A DNA stretch of 11,877 bases from NCBI GenBank assembly GCA_051883735.1, contig JBJEUH010000182.1:1-11877 (forward strand). Direction: 5' to 3'. The notes beneath the pieces were generated by a model. The model was not told where the DNA came from and searched no databases. It saw only the letters and a program-made list of their open reading frames with translations. The position numbers were made by a program, and so were the translations under genes. The stretch is from Ventricola sp051883735. GTDB lineage: Bacteria > Bacillota > Clostridia > Christensenellales > Aristaeellaceae. Positions 6,268 to 11,877 of the stretch are shown in pieces (the stretch's first letter is position 1; the number at the start of each line of letters is the position of its first letter).

Positions 6268-7446
6268 TTACTTTTTGTATTGCTTCACGATATCCAGCAC
6301 CGCGTCCGCGACATACTGCGCCTTTTCCCGGCCGAGGGTGGAGTACATCGGCAGAGAGATTTCGCTCTCGGAGAACGCGTAGGCCTTCGGGAAGTCCTCG
6401 GGCTTGTAGCCGTAGCGCTTCGTGTAGGCGCTCATGGTGTGCAGCGCGATGAAGTGCACGCTCACGCCGACGTTGCGCGCCTTGAGCTCCTCGATGAACT
6501 GGTCGCGCGAGATGGTCAGCCGCTCCGGCACGATGCGCAGGATGTACAGGTGACGGCTGTGGTGGCAGTAGGCCGGCGTCTTCTGCAGGCGCAGCTGCGG
6601 CACGTCCCGGAAGGCCTCCTCGTACACGTCCACGGCCTCAAAGCGGCGGCGCTGCATGTCGTCCATGCGACTAAGCTGTGCAAGCGCCAGCGAGGCCTGG
6701 ATGTCGAACATGTTGTACTTGAAGCCCGGCTCCTCGATGTCGTAGCGCCAGGAACCGCTTTTGCCGTAGCGGTTCCAGGAGCCGGCGCTCATGCCGTGGC
6801 AGGAGAGGATGCACGCCTTTTCGTAGATTTTCTCGTCGTCGGTCACCAGCGCGCCGCCCTCGCCGCAGGCGAGGTTCTTGGTCGCATAGAAGGAATAGGA
6901 CACCGCGCCCCGGGGATGATGGCCGATGGGCTCGCCATTGTAGCGGGTCTCCACGGCGTGGGCCGCGTCCTCGGAGAGGAACAGACCGTAGCGGTCGCAC
7001 AGCCTGCCGATCTCGCCGATGTCCGCCGCCAGGCCGGCGTAATGCACCGGCACGACCGCGCGGGTTTTGTCCGTGATCTTCTTTTCGATCTCCCTGGGAT
7101 CGATGAGGCCGGTTTCCGGATCGATATCGGCAAACACAGGCGTCGCGCCGACGTGCAGGATGGTATTCGCGCTGGAGGCAAAGGTCAGCGGCGTGGTGAT
7201 GACCTCGTCGCCCGGGCCGATGCCCTGGGTCATCAGCGCCAGATGAAGCGCGGCGGTGCAGGAATTGACGCCCACGCAGTACTTTGCACCCACATATTCG
7301 GCAAAACGCTTTTCAAACTCAATCGTTCGGGGGCCCTTCGCCCACCAGCCGGAGCGCACCGTGTCGCTCACAGCCTGCACCTCTGCGTCCGTGATGTCCG
7401 GCACGCAGAACGGCATCCAATCGCTTCTGACTTTGAAATCGCTCAT
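6268..7446 (-). CDS. DegT/DnrJ/EryC1/StrS family PLP-dependent aminotransferase
   Basis: A 392-residue fold-type I aminotransferase of the family that usually aminates keto-sugar nucleotides (ArnB/PglE/WbpE-like). Visible are the N-terminal VRSGWWAKGPRTIEFEKRFAEYVGAKYCVGVNSCTAALHLAL region (30-71), the pyridine-binding D160 in SEDAAHA, the Schiff-base lysine K190 in SFYATKNLACGEGGALVT, and the C-terminal VGVSVHFIALHTMSAY (327-341) seen in sugar aminotransferases. Length and motif order are complete. The ATG at 7446 has AGGAGG ten bases upstream, slightly far but with no better alternative. No dehydratase, epimerase, glycosyltransferase or acetyltransferase gene is adjacent, so its sugar substrate cannot be deduced; it seems to act as a stand-alone gene with its own promoter and terminator. 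The leader carries an 18-base palindrome. Family is certain, substrate unknown. Confidence 0.92.
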   Translation of the reverse strand: MSDFKVRSDWMPFCVPDITDAEVQAVSDTVRSGWWAKGPRTIEFEKRFAEYVGAKYCVGVNSCTAALHLALMTQGIGPGDEVITTPLTFASSANTILHVGATPVFADIDPETGLIDPREIEKKITDKTRAVVPVHYAGLAADIGEIGRLCDRYGLFLSEDAAHAVETRYNGEPIGHHPRGAVSYSFYATKNLACGEGGALVTDDEKIYEKACILSCHGMSAGSWNRYGKSGSWRYDIEEPGFKYNMFDIQASLALAQLSRMDDMQRRRFEAVDVYEEAFRDVPQLRLQKTPAYCHHSRHLYILRIVPERLTISRDQFIEELKARNVGVSVHFIALHTMSAYTKRYGYKPEDFPKAYAFSESEISLPMYSTLGREKAQYVADAVLDIVKQYKK

Positions 7447-7461
7447 GAAAATATATCCTCC

Positions 7462-7479
7462 TGCCCGAATATTCGGGCA
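7462..7479. promoter_or_regulatory. 18-base perfect palindrome in the aminotransferase leader
   Basis: TGCCCGAATATTCGGGCA lies between the promoter and the ribosome binding site of the aminotransferase gene, touching the AGGAGG. As DNA it could be an operator just downstream of the start of transcription; as RNA it could form a hairpin that affects ribosome access. Confidence 0.55.
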
Positions 7480-7505
7480 AAACTGGGCATAATATGGATA
7501 AATGT

Positions 7506-7534
7506 ATTATAGCACACGAAAACGCTTTCTTCAA
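7506..7534 (-). promoter_or_regulatory. Promoter of the aminotransferase gene
   Basis: On the minus strand TTGAAG (7529-7534) and TATAAT (7506-7511) are 17 bases apart, with TGC directly before the -10 box (extended -10). Transcription would start near 7499, giving a leader of about 53 bases that contains the palindrome at 7462-7479. Confidence 0.75.
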
Positions 7535-7669
7535 GTGGGGATACAATCCGTCACCTTCAGATATAATATAAAACATTCGCTTTTCCAGTATACGCAGAGA
7601 ATTCGGGCGGCGATTCGGCCAACTCCGACAATTCATGAACGAAAGTTCACAAAATTTTGCAACACGGGG

Positions 7670-7698
7670 TTGACAACAGGATTTGCGCCTGCTATAAT
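7670..7698 (+). promoter_or_regulatory. Consensus promoter of the T-box/trpXYZ operon
   Basis: TTGACA (7670-7675) and TATAAT (7693-7698) are both perfect, spaced by exactly 17 bases, with TGC before the -10 box. Such a strong constitutive promoter fits an operon controlled after initiation by the riboswitch. A small dyad TGAAC-GAAA-GTTCA (7636-7649) lies upstream. No other gene or signal is seen between the two divergent promoters. Confidence 0.92.
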
Positions 7699-7704
7699 GC
7701 AGCC

Positions 7705-7987
7705 AATCGAATACAAACCGTTTGAGGGAAGAGAAGTAAAGATCCCACCCTGTTTCAGAGAGCCGCCGTCGCTGGGAGTGCGGTACAGAAGGATGTTGAA
7801 ATGGACTTTCCGAGGGCCCTGTCAACCGGCGCTTCCGCCTTATTAGACAGGGACGGGACGCAGACCCGTTATCAGGCTGCACCGTATGTTGGTACGGGGT
7901 AAAGCGGGCCGAAAGGCCAAACTGAGTGGCACCACGGAAGGATCTTCCGCCTCATGTTCCGTAAGGAATATGAGGCGTTTTTATTTT
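7705..7987 (+). promoter_or_regulatory. T-box riboswitch, tryptophan type
   Basis: A tRNA-sensing leader that reads uncharged tRNA in cis. The 5' part holds the stem I region (about 7755-7816) with AGAGAGCCG and the specifier loop GAAATGGAC, where TGG (7802-7804) is the likely specifier codon for Trp. Then come a hairpin CCCTGTC/GACAGGG (7817-7852) enclosing GGCG/CGCC, then ACGGG/CCCGT (7853-7869), CCGTA/TACGG (7882-7897) and GGCC-GAAA-GGCC (7907-7918). The T-box core GAGTGGCACCACGG is at 7924-7937; its TGGC (7927-7930) would pair with a tRNA ending GCCA, fitting the G73 of tRNA-Trp. The antiterminator is GAG (7924-7926) and CGGAAG (7935-7940) pairing with CTC (7951-7953) and CTTCCG (7944-7949). 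The competing terminator is 7948-7960 with 7965-7977 (13 pairs, one G/U) followed by TTTTTATTTT. The first gene starts 75 bases later. Confidence 0.92.
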
Positions 7988-8062
7988 CCTGGTCTCGGCG
8001 CTTCATCCACGACTGGTCACCGTTTCCCATCGACACAAAAAGACATTCAGGAGGAACACACT

Positions 8063-9025
8063 ATGAAGCGCATCATCTCTGTCATCGTCTGCATCGCCAT
8101 GATCCTCGCCGCCGCGATCTCCTTCGCAGAAACCTACACCGTCGGCATCGGCCAGTTCGCGCAGCACGGCTCGCTGGACAACTGCTACCAGGGCTTTGTC
8201 GAGGGCCTCGCCGAGGCGGGCATCGTCGAGGGTGAGAACCTCAAGATCGACCTGCAGAACGCGCAGGCGGACATGGGCATCGCCCAGCAGATCGCCGCGC
8301 AGTTCGCCAGCGCGAAGGTAGACATGATGGTCGGCATCGCCACCCCGATGGCGCAGGCCTGCTACAACGCCGCCGCCGGCGCCATCCCGACGATCTTCAC
8401 CGCCGTCACCGATCCGGTCGCCGCGGGCTTTGCCGACGCTGACGGCGTGGCTGCGGGCGAGGTCACCGGCACCTCCGACGCGCTGCCGATCAAGGCGCAG
8501 CTGGAGACCATCCGCGCCATGATGCCGCAGGCCACGAAGATCGGCATCCTCTACACCACCAGCGAGGTCAACTCCATCTCCGCCATCGAAATCTACAAGA
8601 GCATGGCCGGCGACTACGGCTTTGAGATCGTCGAGTCCGGCGTCTCCACCACCGCGGACATCCCGCTGGCGCTGGACGCGCTGCTTTCCAAGGTCGACTG
8701 CCTCACCAACCTGACCGACAACACCGTCGTCTCCGCCCTCGCGCTGGTGCTGGACAAGGCGAACGCCGCGGGCAAGCCGGTCTTCGGCTCCGAAATCGAG
8801 CAGGTGAAGCTGGGCTGCGTCGCTGCGGAGGGCCTTGACTACATCGCCCTGGGCCGCCAGACCGGCCTGATGGCCGCCAAGGTGCTGAAGGGCGAGGCGA
8901 AGGCCAGCGAGATCCCGTATGAGATCATCACCGAGCCGGGCCTGTACGTCAACACCGAGGCGCTCGCGAAGTTCGGCATCGTGCTCAGCGACGAGCTCGC
9001 CGCCAGGGCCAACGAGGTGGAGTAA
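8063..9025 (+). CDS. trpX: Tryptophan ABC transporter substrate-binding protein
   Basis: A 320-residue exported solute-binding protein of the ABC_sub_bind (TrpX) family, expected to deliver tryptophan to the TrpY permease. Residues 1-22 are a signal peptide (MKRIISVIVCIAMILAAAISFA, shown in two parts: a basic start, then a hydrophobic core ending SFA). Family features are YTVGIGQFAQHGSLDNCYQGF (25-45), a region of NAQADMGIAQQIAAQF (66-81), IFTAVTDPVAAGF (111-123), GILYTTSE (161-168) and LTDNTVVSAL (217-226). The assignment to tryptophan rests on the Trp T-box and on the permease and ATPase that follow. No acceptable lipobox is seen: C10 has VIV before it, which is odd for a binding protein of a single-membrane bacterium. 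The ATG at 8063 has AGGAGG eight bases upstream. It is the first gene of the operon; a structured repeat separates it from trpY by 212 bases. Confidence 0.9.
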   Translation: MKRIISVIVCIAMILAAAISFAETYTVGIGQFAQHGSLDNCYQGFVEGLAEAGIVEGENLKIDLQNAQADMGIAQQIAAQFASAKVDMMVGIATPMAQACYNAAAGAIPTIFTAVTDPVAAGFADADGVAAGEVTGTSDALPIKAQLETIRAMMPQATKIGILYTTSEVNSISAIEIYKSMAGDYGFEIVESGVSTTADIPLALDALLSKVDCLTNLTDNTVVSALALVLDKANAAGKPVFGSEIEQVKLGCVAAEGLDYIALGRQTGLMAAKVLKGEAKASEIPYEIITEPGLYVNTEALAKFGIVLSDELAARANEVE

Positions 9026-9034
9026 ACAGGGAAA

Positions 9035-9119
9035 ACGTTCGGGGACGCCGTCCCCGAACCCCTGCCGGGGATTTCATCCCCGGACCCCTTCTTCGCTTCG
9101 CGGCGGCTCCATGCAAGGC
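9035..9119 (+). repeat. Double-hairpin intergenic repeat, copy 2
   Basis: Hairpin 1 is TTCGGGGAC (9038-9046) with GTCCCCGAA (9050-9058), nine perfect pairs. Hairpin 2 is CCGGGGAT (9065-9072) with ATCCCCGG (9076-9083), eight perfect pairs. ACCCCTTCTT, CGCTTCGCG (9094-9102) and ATGCAAGGC follow. The layout equals that at 3118-3203, but the stem sequences differ in both arms. It lies in the gap between trpX and trpY. A further perfect hairpin GGCGAAC/GTTCGCC (9127-9143) follows, which copy 1 lacks. Confidence 0.7.
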
Positions 9120-9237
9120 TGCTGATGGCGAACTCCGTTCGCCGGCGGGAAGGAATTGGAACCCCGGCAAGCCCTTCTTGGAACTGTGTTGATAAATCAG
9201 ATTTCGTATTCCACATCATTTCCGACGGAGGTATCCC

Positions 9238-10119
9238 ATGAGTCTTCTTCTGAGCGTCCTTGAGCAGGGCCTGATCTACGCCGTCCTCGCCCTGGGCGTG
9301 TACATCACCTTCAAAATTCTGGACTTTCCGGATATGTCCGTCGATTCGTCCTTTCCCCTCGGCGCCGCCGTCACCGCCCTGATGATTCAGGGCGGGTTTT
9401 CTCCGCTGCTGACGCTGCCGGTCTCCCTGGCGGCGGGCGCGGTCGCCGGCGCAATCACGGGCGTGATCCACGTCAAGTTCAAGGTGCGCGACCTGCTGGC
9501 GGGCATCATCGTCATGACGGGCCTGTACTCCGTGAACCTGCACATCGCCGGCCGCGCGAACGTCCAGCTCTTCTCCTTTGACACCATCTTCAAGAATTCG
9601 TTCATCTCCGGCCTCCCGGCGGGCGTTCAGCCCTATGCGCCGGTGATCATCCTGGCGCTCATCACGCTGGCGGTCAAGCTGCTGATGGACGCGTATCTGG
9701 CCACGCGCTCGGGCTTCCTGCTGCGCGCCACCGGCGACAACGCGACGCTCGTCGCCACGCTGGCCAAGGATTCCGGCAAGGTGAAGATTCTCGGCCTGTC
9801 CATCGCCAACGCGCTTGTCTCGCTCGCCGGCTGCATCATGTGCCAGTATCAGCGCTATTTCGACATCTCCATGGGCACCGGCACGCTGGTGCTCGCGGTC
9901 GCCTCCGTCATCATGGGCACGCAGCTGCTCGCCGGCATGAAGTTCCTGCGCGCGACGACCGCCGTGGTGCTCGGCTCCATCCTCTACAAGGGCTGCGTCG
10001 CCCTGGCGCTGAGCCTCGGCCTGTCTCCGTTTGACCTCAAGCTCATCACCGCCGCGCTGCTGCTGATCATCATCATCGCCGGCGGTCAGAACAGAAAGAA
10101 GGGGAAGCGCCATGCTTGA
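9238..10119 (+). CDS. trpY: Tryptophan ABC transporter permease
   Basis: A 293-residue integral membrane permease of the branched-chain amino acid/ribose type (BPD_transp_2-like), forming the channel of the TrpXYZ importer. Hydrophobic segments are seen at about 5-25, 40-55, 57-78, 86-104, 133-152, 184-204, 214-235, 240-262 and 266-283. The loop LRATGDNATLVATLAKDSG (162-180), before a membrane segment, is the usual ATPase contact region of this permease class. Basic residues KKGKRH end the protein in the cytoplasm. GGAGG (9227-9231) is six bases before the ATG. The last eight bases overlap trpZ (ATG at 10112 inside the end of trpY), so the two are translationally coupled. Substrate is inferred from the T-box and neighbours. 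Confidence 0.9.
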   Translation: MSLLLSVLEQGLIYAVLALGVYITFKILDFPDMSVDSSFPLGAAVTALMIQGGFSPLLTLPVSLAAGAVAGAITGVIHVKFKVRDLLAGIIVMTGLYSVNLHIAGRANVQLFSFDTIFKNSFISGLPAGVQPYAPVIILALITLAVKLLMDAYLATRSGFLLRATGDNATLVATLAKDSGKVKILGLSIANALVSLAGCIMCQYQRYFDISMGTGTLVLAVASVIMGTQLLAGMKFLRATTAVVLGSILYKGCVALALSLGLSPFDLKLITAALLLIIIIAGGQNRKKGKRHA

Positions 10120-10885
10120 ACTGAGGAACATCGTCAAGATCTATCAGGGCGGCACGGTGAATGAAACCTGCCTGTTCGACGGCTTCAATCTCTCCATCCC
10201 GGACAAGCAGTTCGTCTGCGTCGTGGGCTCCAACGGCTCGGGCAAGACCTCGCTGCTCAACATCATCTGCGGCTCCATCCCCATCGACGAGGGCGAGATC
10301 TTCATCGGCGGCGAGAACATCACCCGCATGCCCGAGCACAGGCGGCATCGCCGCATCGGTCGCGTCTATCAGGACCCCGCGCGCGGCACCTGTCCGTCGA
10401 TGACCATCCTGGAGAATATGTCCATGGCGGACAACAAGGGCAAGCCGTTCAACCTCATGCCCTGCGTCAACCGCAGAAAGACCGAGGAATACCGCGCGCA
10501 GCTTGCGCAGCTGGGCCTGGGCCTGGAGGACAAGATGGGCGTGAAGGTCGGCAACCTCTCCGGCGGGCAGCGCCAGGCGATGGCCCTGCTGATGAGCACG
10601 ATGACGCCCATCGAGTTCCTGATCCTGGACGAGCACACCGCCGCGCTCGACCCGAAGACCGCCGAGATCATCATGCAGCTGACCGGCAAGATCGTCGCCG
10701 CCAAGCAGCTGACGACCATCATGGTCACGCACAACCTGCGCTACGCCGTCGAATACGGCGACCGCCTGCTGATGATGCACCAGGGCCGTGCGGAGCTGGA
10801 CCTCTCCGGCCCGGCGCGCGCGAGCCTGAAGGTCGAGGATCTGCTCGCCAGATTCAACGCCATCAGCATCGAGTGCGGCAACTGA
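10112..10885 (+). CDS. trpZ: Tryptophan ABC transporter ATP-binding protein
   Basis: A 257-residue cytoplasmic ABC ATPase that powers the TrpY permease. All motifs are present: Walker A GSNGSGKT (39-46), Q-loop Q87 in YQDP, signature LSGGQ (149-153), Walker B FLILDE (169-174) with catalytic E174, D-loop AALD (177-180) and the switch H207 in THNL. In Walker B the residue after the glutamate is H175 (DEHTAALD), as is common in this subfamily. The ATG overlaps the trpY stop by eight bases and has AGGGG seven bases upstream. It is the last gene of the operon, followed by a terminator. Confidence 0.93.
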   Translation: MLELRNIVKIYQGGTVNETCLFDGFNLSIPDKQFVCVVGSNGSGKTSLLNIICGSIPIDEGEIFIGGENITRMPEHRRHRRIGRVYQDPARGTCPSMTILENMSMADNKGKPFNLMPCVNRRKTEEYRAQLAQLGLGLEDKMGVKVGNLSGGQRQAMALLMSTMTPIEFLILDEHTAALDPKTAEIIMQLTGKIVAAKQLTTIMVTHNLRYAVEYGDRLLMMHQGRAELDLSGPARASLKVEDLLARFNAISIECGN

Positions 10886-10906
10886 TTGCCAACCTGTTAC
10901 CCGCAC

Positions 10907-10937
10907 AAACGGCCAAAGCCCTTGCCTTGGCCGTTTT
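10907..10937 (+). terminator. Intrinsic terminator of the trpXYZ operon
   Basis: AAACGGCCAA (10907-10916) pairs with TTGGCCGTTT (10927-10936) around a ten-base loop, with the T-run TTTT (10934-10937) partly inside the stem. It begins 21 bases after the trpZ stop codon. Confidence 0.8.
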
Positions 10938-10950
10938 CTCATGCTATAAT
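10922..10950 (+). promoter_or_regulatory. Promoter of the DUF554 gene, overlapping the terminator
   Basis: TATAAT (10945-10950) is perfect and preceded by TGC (extended -10). The -35 box TTGCCT (10922-10927) is 17 bases upstream and lies in the loop and 3' arm of the trpXYZ terminator. Transcription would start near 10957. Confidence 0.7.
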
Positions 10951-10972
10951 ACCTCCGTTGTCTGTAAATTCT

Positions 10973-11011
10973 GCGCGGAGCTTGTCCATGACATTCTGTA
11001 AGCTCCCGCGC
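10973..11011 (+). other. Leader hairpin before the DUF554 gene
   Basis: GCGCGGAGCTT (10973-10983) pairs with AAGCTC (11000-11005) and CGCGC (11007-11011), leaving one bulged C at 11006 and a 16-base loop. It fills the leader and ends six bases before the ribosome binding site. It could stabilise the transcript or affect translation. No T-run follows, so it is not a terminator, and I recognise no known riboswitch. Confidence 0.5.
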
Positions 11012-11030
11012 GCAAAAGAGGCGGTTTCAC

Positions 11031-11744
11031 GTGATCGGTTTGGGAACAATCATCAATTCTGCGTTCGTTCTGGCCGGCGGCCTGCTGGGCTTCCTGTTCG
11101 GCAGGACGCTGAAGGACAGCTATCAGGACATCATGGTCAAGGCCTGCGGCGTGAGCACGATTTTCATCGGCGCCAGCGGCGCTTTGAAGCACATGCTCAC
11201 CATCGCGGACGGGCAGCTGGGCACCACCGGCGAGATGCTGCTGGTCATCTCCCTGTGTCTGGGCGGCCTGATCGGCGAGATCCTCGGCATCGAGGACAAT
11301 CTGGAGCGCTTCGGCGAATGGCTCAAGGTCAGGAGCCACTCCGAGCGCGACCCGCGCTTCATCGAGGGCTTCACCTCCGCGTCCTTCACGCTGTGCATCG
11401 GCGCGATGGCGATCATCGGCCCGATGAACGACGCGCTCTATCACGACTACACGATCCTGACCACCAAGGGCATCCTGGACATGATCATCGTCATGGCGCT
11501 CACGGCCTCCCTGGGCAAGGGCGCGGTCTTCTCCGTGATCCCTATGGCGATCTGGCAGGGGCTGATGACCGTGCTGGCCGCCTTCATCGGCCCGCTGATG
11601 ACCGACGCGGCGCTCGCCTGCCTGTCCCTGGTGGGCAACGTGCTCATCTTCGGCGTGGGCGTGAACCTCGCCTTCGGCAAGAAGATCAAGGTGGCGAACT
11701 ATCTCCCCGCGCTGATCATCGCGGTGATCTGGTCGCTGTTCTAA
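11031..11744 (+). CDS. DUF554 family integral membrane protein
   Basis: A 237-residue membrane protein of the DUF554 (YqgA/YdfK-like) family, whose function is not established; a transport role has been suggested for the family. Hydrophobic segments lie at about 5-24, 36-55, 68-86, 116-132, 148-168, 170-190, 195-212 and 222-236. Characteristic are the start IGLGTIINSAFVLAGGLLG (2-20) and FTLCIGAMAIIGPMNDAL (119-136). Length is normal for the family. The start is GTG at 11031, with AGAGG nine bases upstream; the next residues match the usual N-terminus of the family, so no upstream extension is needed. It has its own promoter overlapping the trpXYZ terminator and may also receive readthrough from that operon. 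No clear terminator is seen in the 36 bases before the next promoter. Confidence 0.88.
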   Translation: MIGLGTIINSAFVLAGGLLGFLFGRTLKDSYQDIMVKACGVSTIFIGASGALKHMLTIADGQLGTTGEMLLVISLCLGGLIGEILGIEDNLERFGEWLKVRSHSERDPRFIEGFTSASFTLCIGAMAIIGPMNDALYHDYTILTTKGILDMIIVMALTASLGKGAVFSVIPMAIWQGLMTVLAAFIGPLMTDAALACLSLVGNVLIFGVGVNLAFGKKIKVANYLPALIIAVIWSLF

Positions 11745-11780
11745 AGCGAGCGGGAATTTGCCGAAAACTGAAAAAAGTTG

Positions 11781-11810
11781 TTGACAGACGCGCCAACTGC
11801 GATGTATAAT
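11781..11810 (+). promoter_or_regulatory. Consensus promoter of the tRNA gene
   Basis: TTGACA (11781-11786) and TATAAT (11805-11810) are both perfect, spaced by 18 bases. Transcription would start near 11817, seven bases before the tRNA. Confidence 0.9.
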
Positions 11811-11823
11811 ATGTACCGTTGAC

Positions 11824-11877
11824 GGGGCATTAGCGCAGTTGGTAGCGCGTTTGAATGGCATTCAAAAGGTCAGGGGT
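11824..11877 (+). tRNA. tRNA-Ala (anticodon GGC), 3' end cut by window
   Basis: Acceptor strand GGGGCAT (11824-11830), D arm GCGC-AGTTGGTA-GCGC, then anticodon stem TTTGA/TCAAA (11850-11854 and 11862-11866) around the loop ATGGCAT with anticodon GGC (11857-11859). The variable loop and the first bases of the T arm are present; the remainder of the T arm and the acceptor 3' strand lie beyond 11877. It may be the first of a tRNA cluster. Confidence 0.93.

Noticed and set aside
6088..7512. 474-codon plus-strand frame opposite the aminotransferase
   Set aside because: Spans a terminator, two promoters and the opposite gene; no recognisable domain.
7562..7567. TATAAT as an additional -10 box between the divergent promoters
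   Set aside because: No -35 box at proper spacing, and a perfect promoter exists at 7670-7698.
7801..7803. ATG read as a Met specifier codon in the T-box
   Set aside because: A Met T-box would need the bulge base to pair with A73 (TGGT); the sequence has TGGC, and the downstream genes are of the Trp transporter family.
8839..10137. 432-codon minus-strand frame opposite trpX and trpY
   Set aside because: Crosses two well-supported genes and the intergenic repeat; repetitive Gln/Asp/Arg/His-rich composition typical of a shadow.

Overview
The window looks like a chromosomal segment of a GC-rich member of the Bacillota, most likely Clostridia. Supporting signs are strong AGGAGG-type ribosome binding sites, TTGACA/TATAAT promoters, intrinsic terminators and a tRNA-sensing T-box leader. 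I cannot place it to genus; a gut-type Clostridia lineage is only an impression from codon and signal-peptide style. No phage, plasmid, CRISPR or defence genes are visible.

Layout. (1) 6-1417: promoter, M18 aspartyl-type aminopeptidase and a two-way terminator. (2) 1446-2331: a TetR-family regulator on the minus strand, then a 331-base divergent intergenic region with two operator-like dyads. (3) 2332-3837: two secreted proteins, one with a possible Cys/His/Asp catalytic triad and one with two SH3-like domains, separated by a structured repeat. (4) 3874-4030: a MITE-like element with terminal inverted repeats. (5) 4077-7534: polyphosphate kinase and a DegT/DnrJ/EryC1-type aminotransferase, both on the minus strand, each with its own promoter and with a terminator between them. 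(6) 7670-10937: a consensus promoter, a tryptophan-type T-box riboswitch and a three-gene ABC transporter (trpX, trpY, trpZ) ending in a terminator. (7) 10922-11744: a DUF554 membrane protein whose promoter overlaps that terminator. (8) 11781-11877: a consensus promoter and the 5' part of tRNA-Ala(GGC), cut by the window end.

The best-supported regulated system is the T-box/trpXYZ operon. The specifier reads TGG, the T-box bulge TGGC fits a G discriminator base as in tRNA-Trp, and the antiterminator and terminator helices compete for the same bases. The model is tryptophan import switched on when uncharged tRNA-Trp builds up. This arrangement is known in other Bacillota.

The least explained material is intergenic. 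Two copies of an about 85-base double-hairpin repeat (3118-3203 and 9035-9119) keep their architecture while both arms of the stems differ, which indicates selection on structure; one copy sits inside the trp transporter operon. The MITE-like element shares the CGCTTCGCG motif with them.
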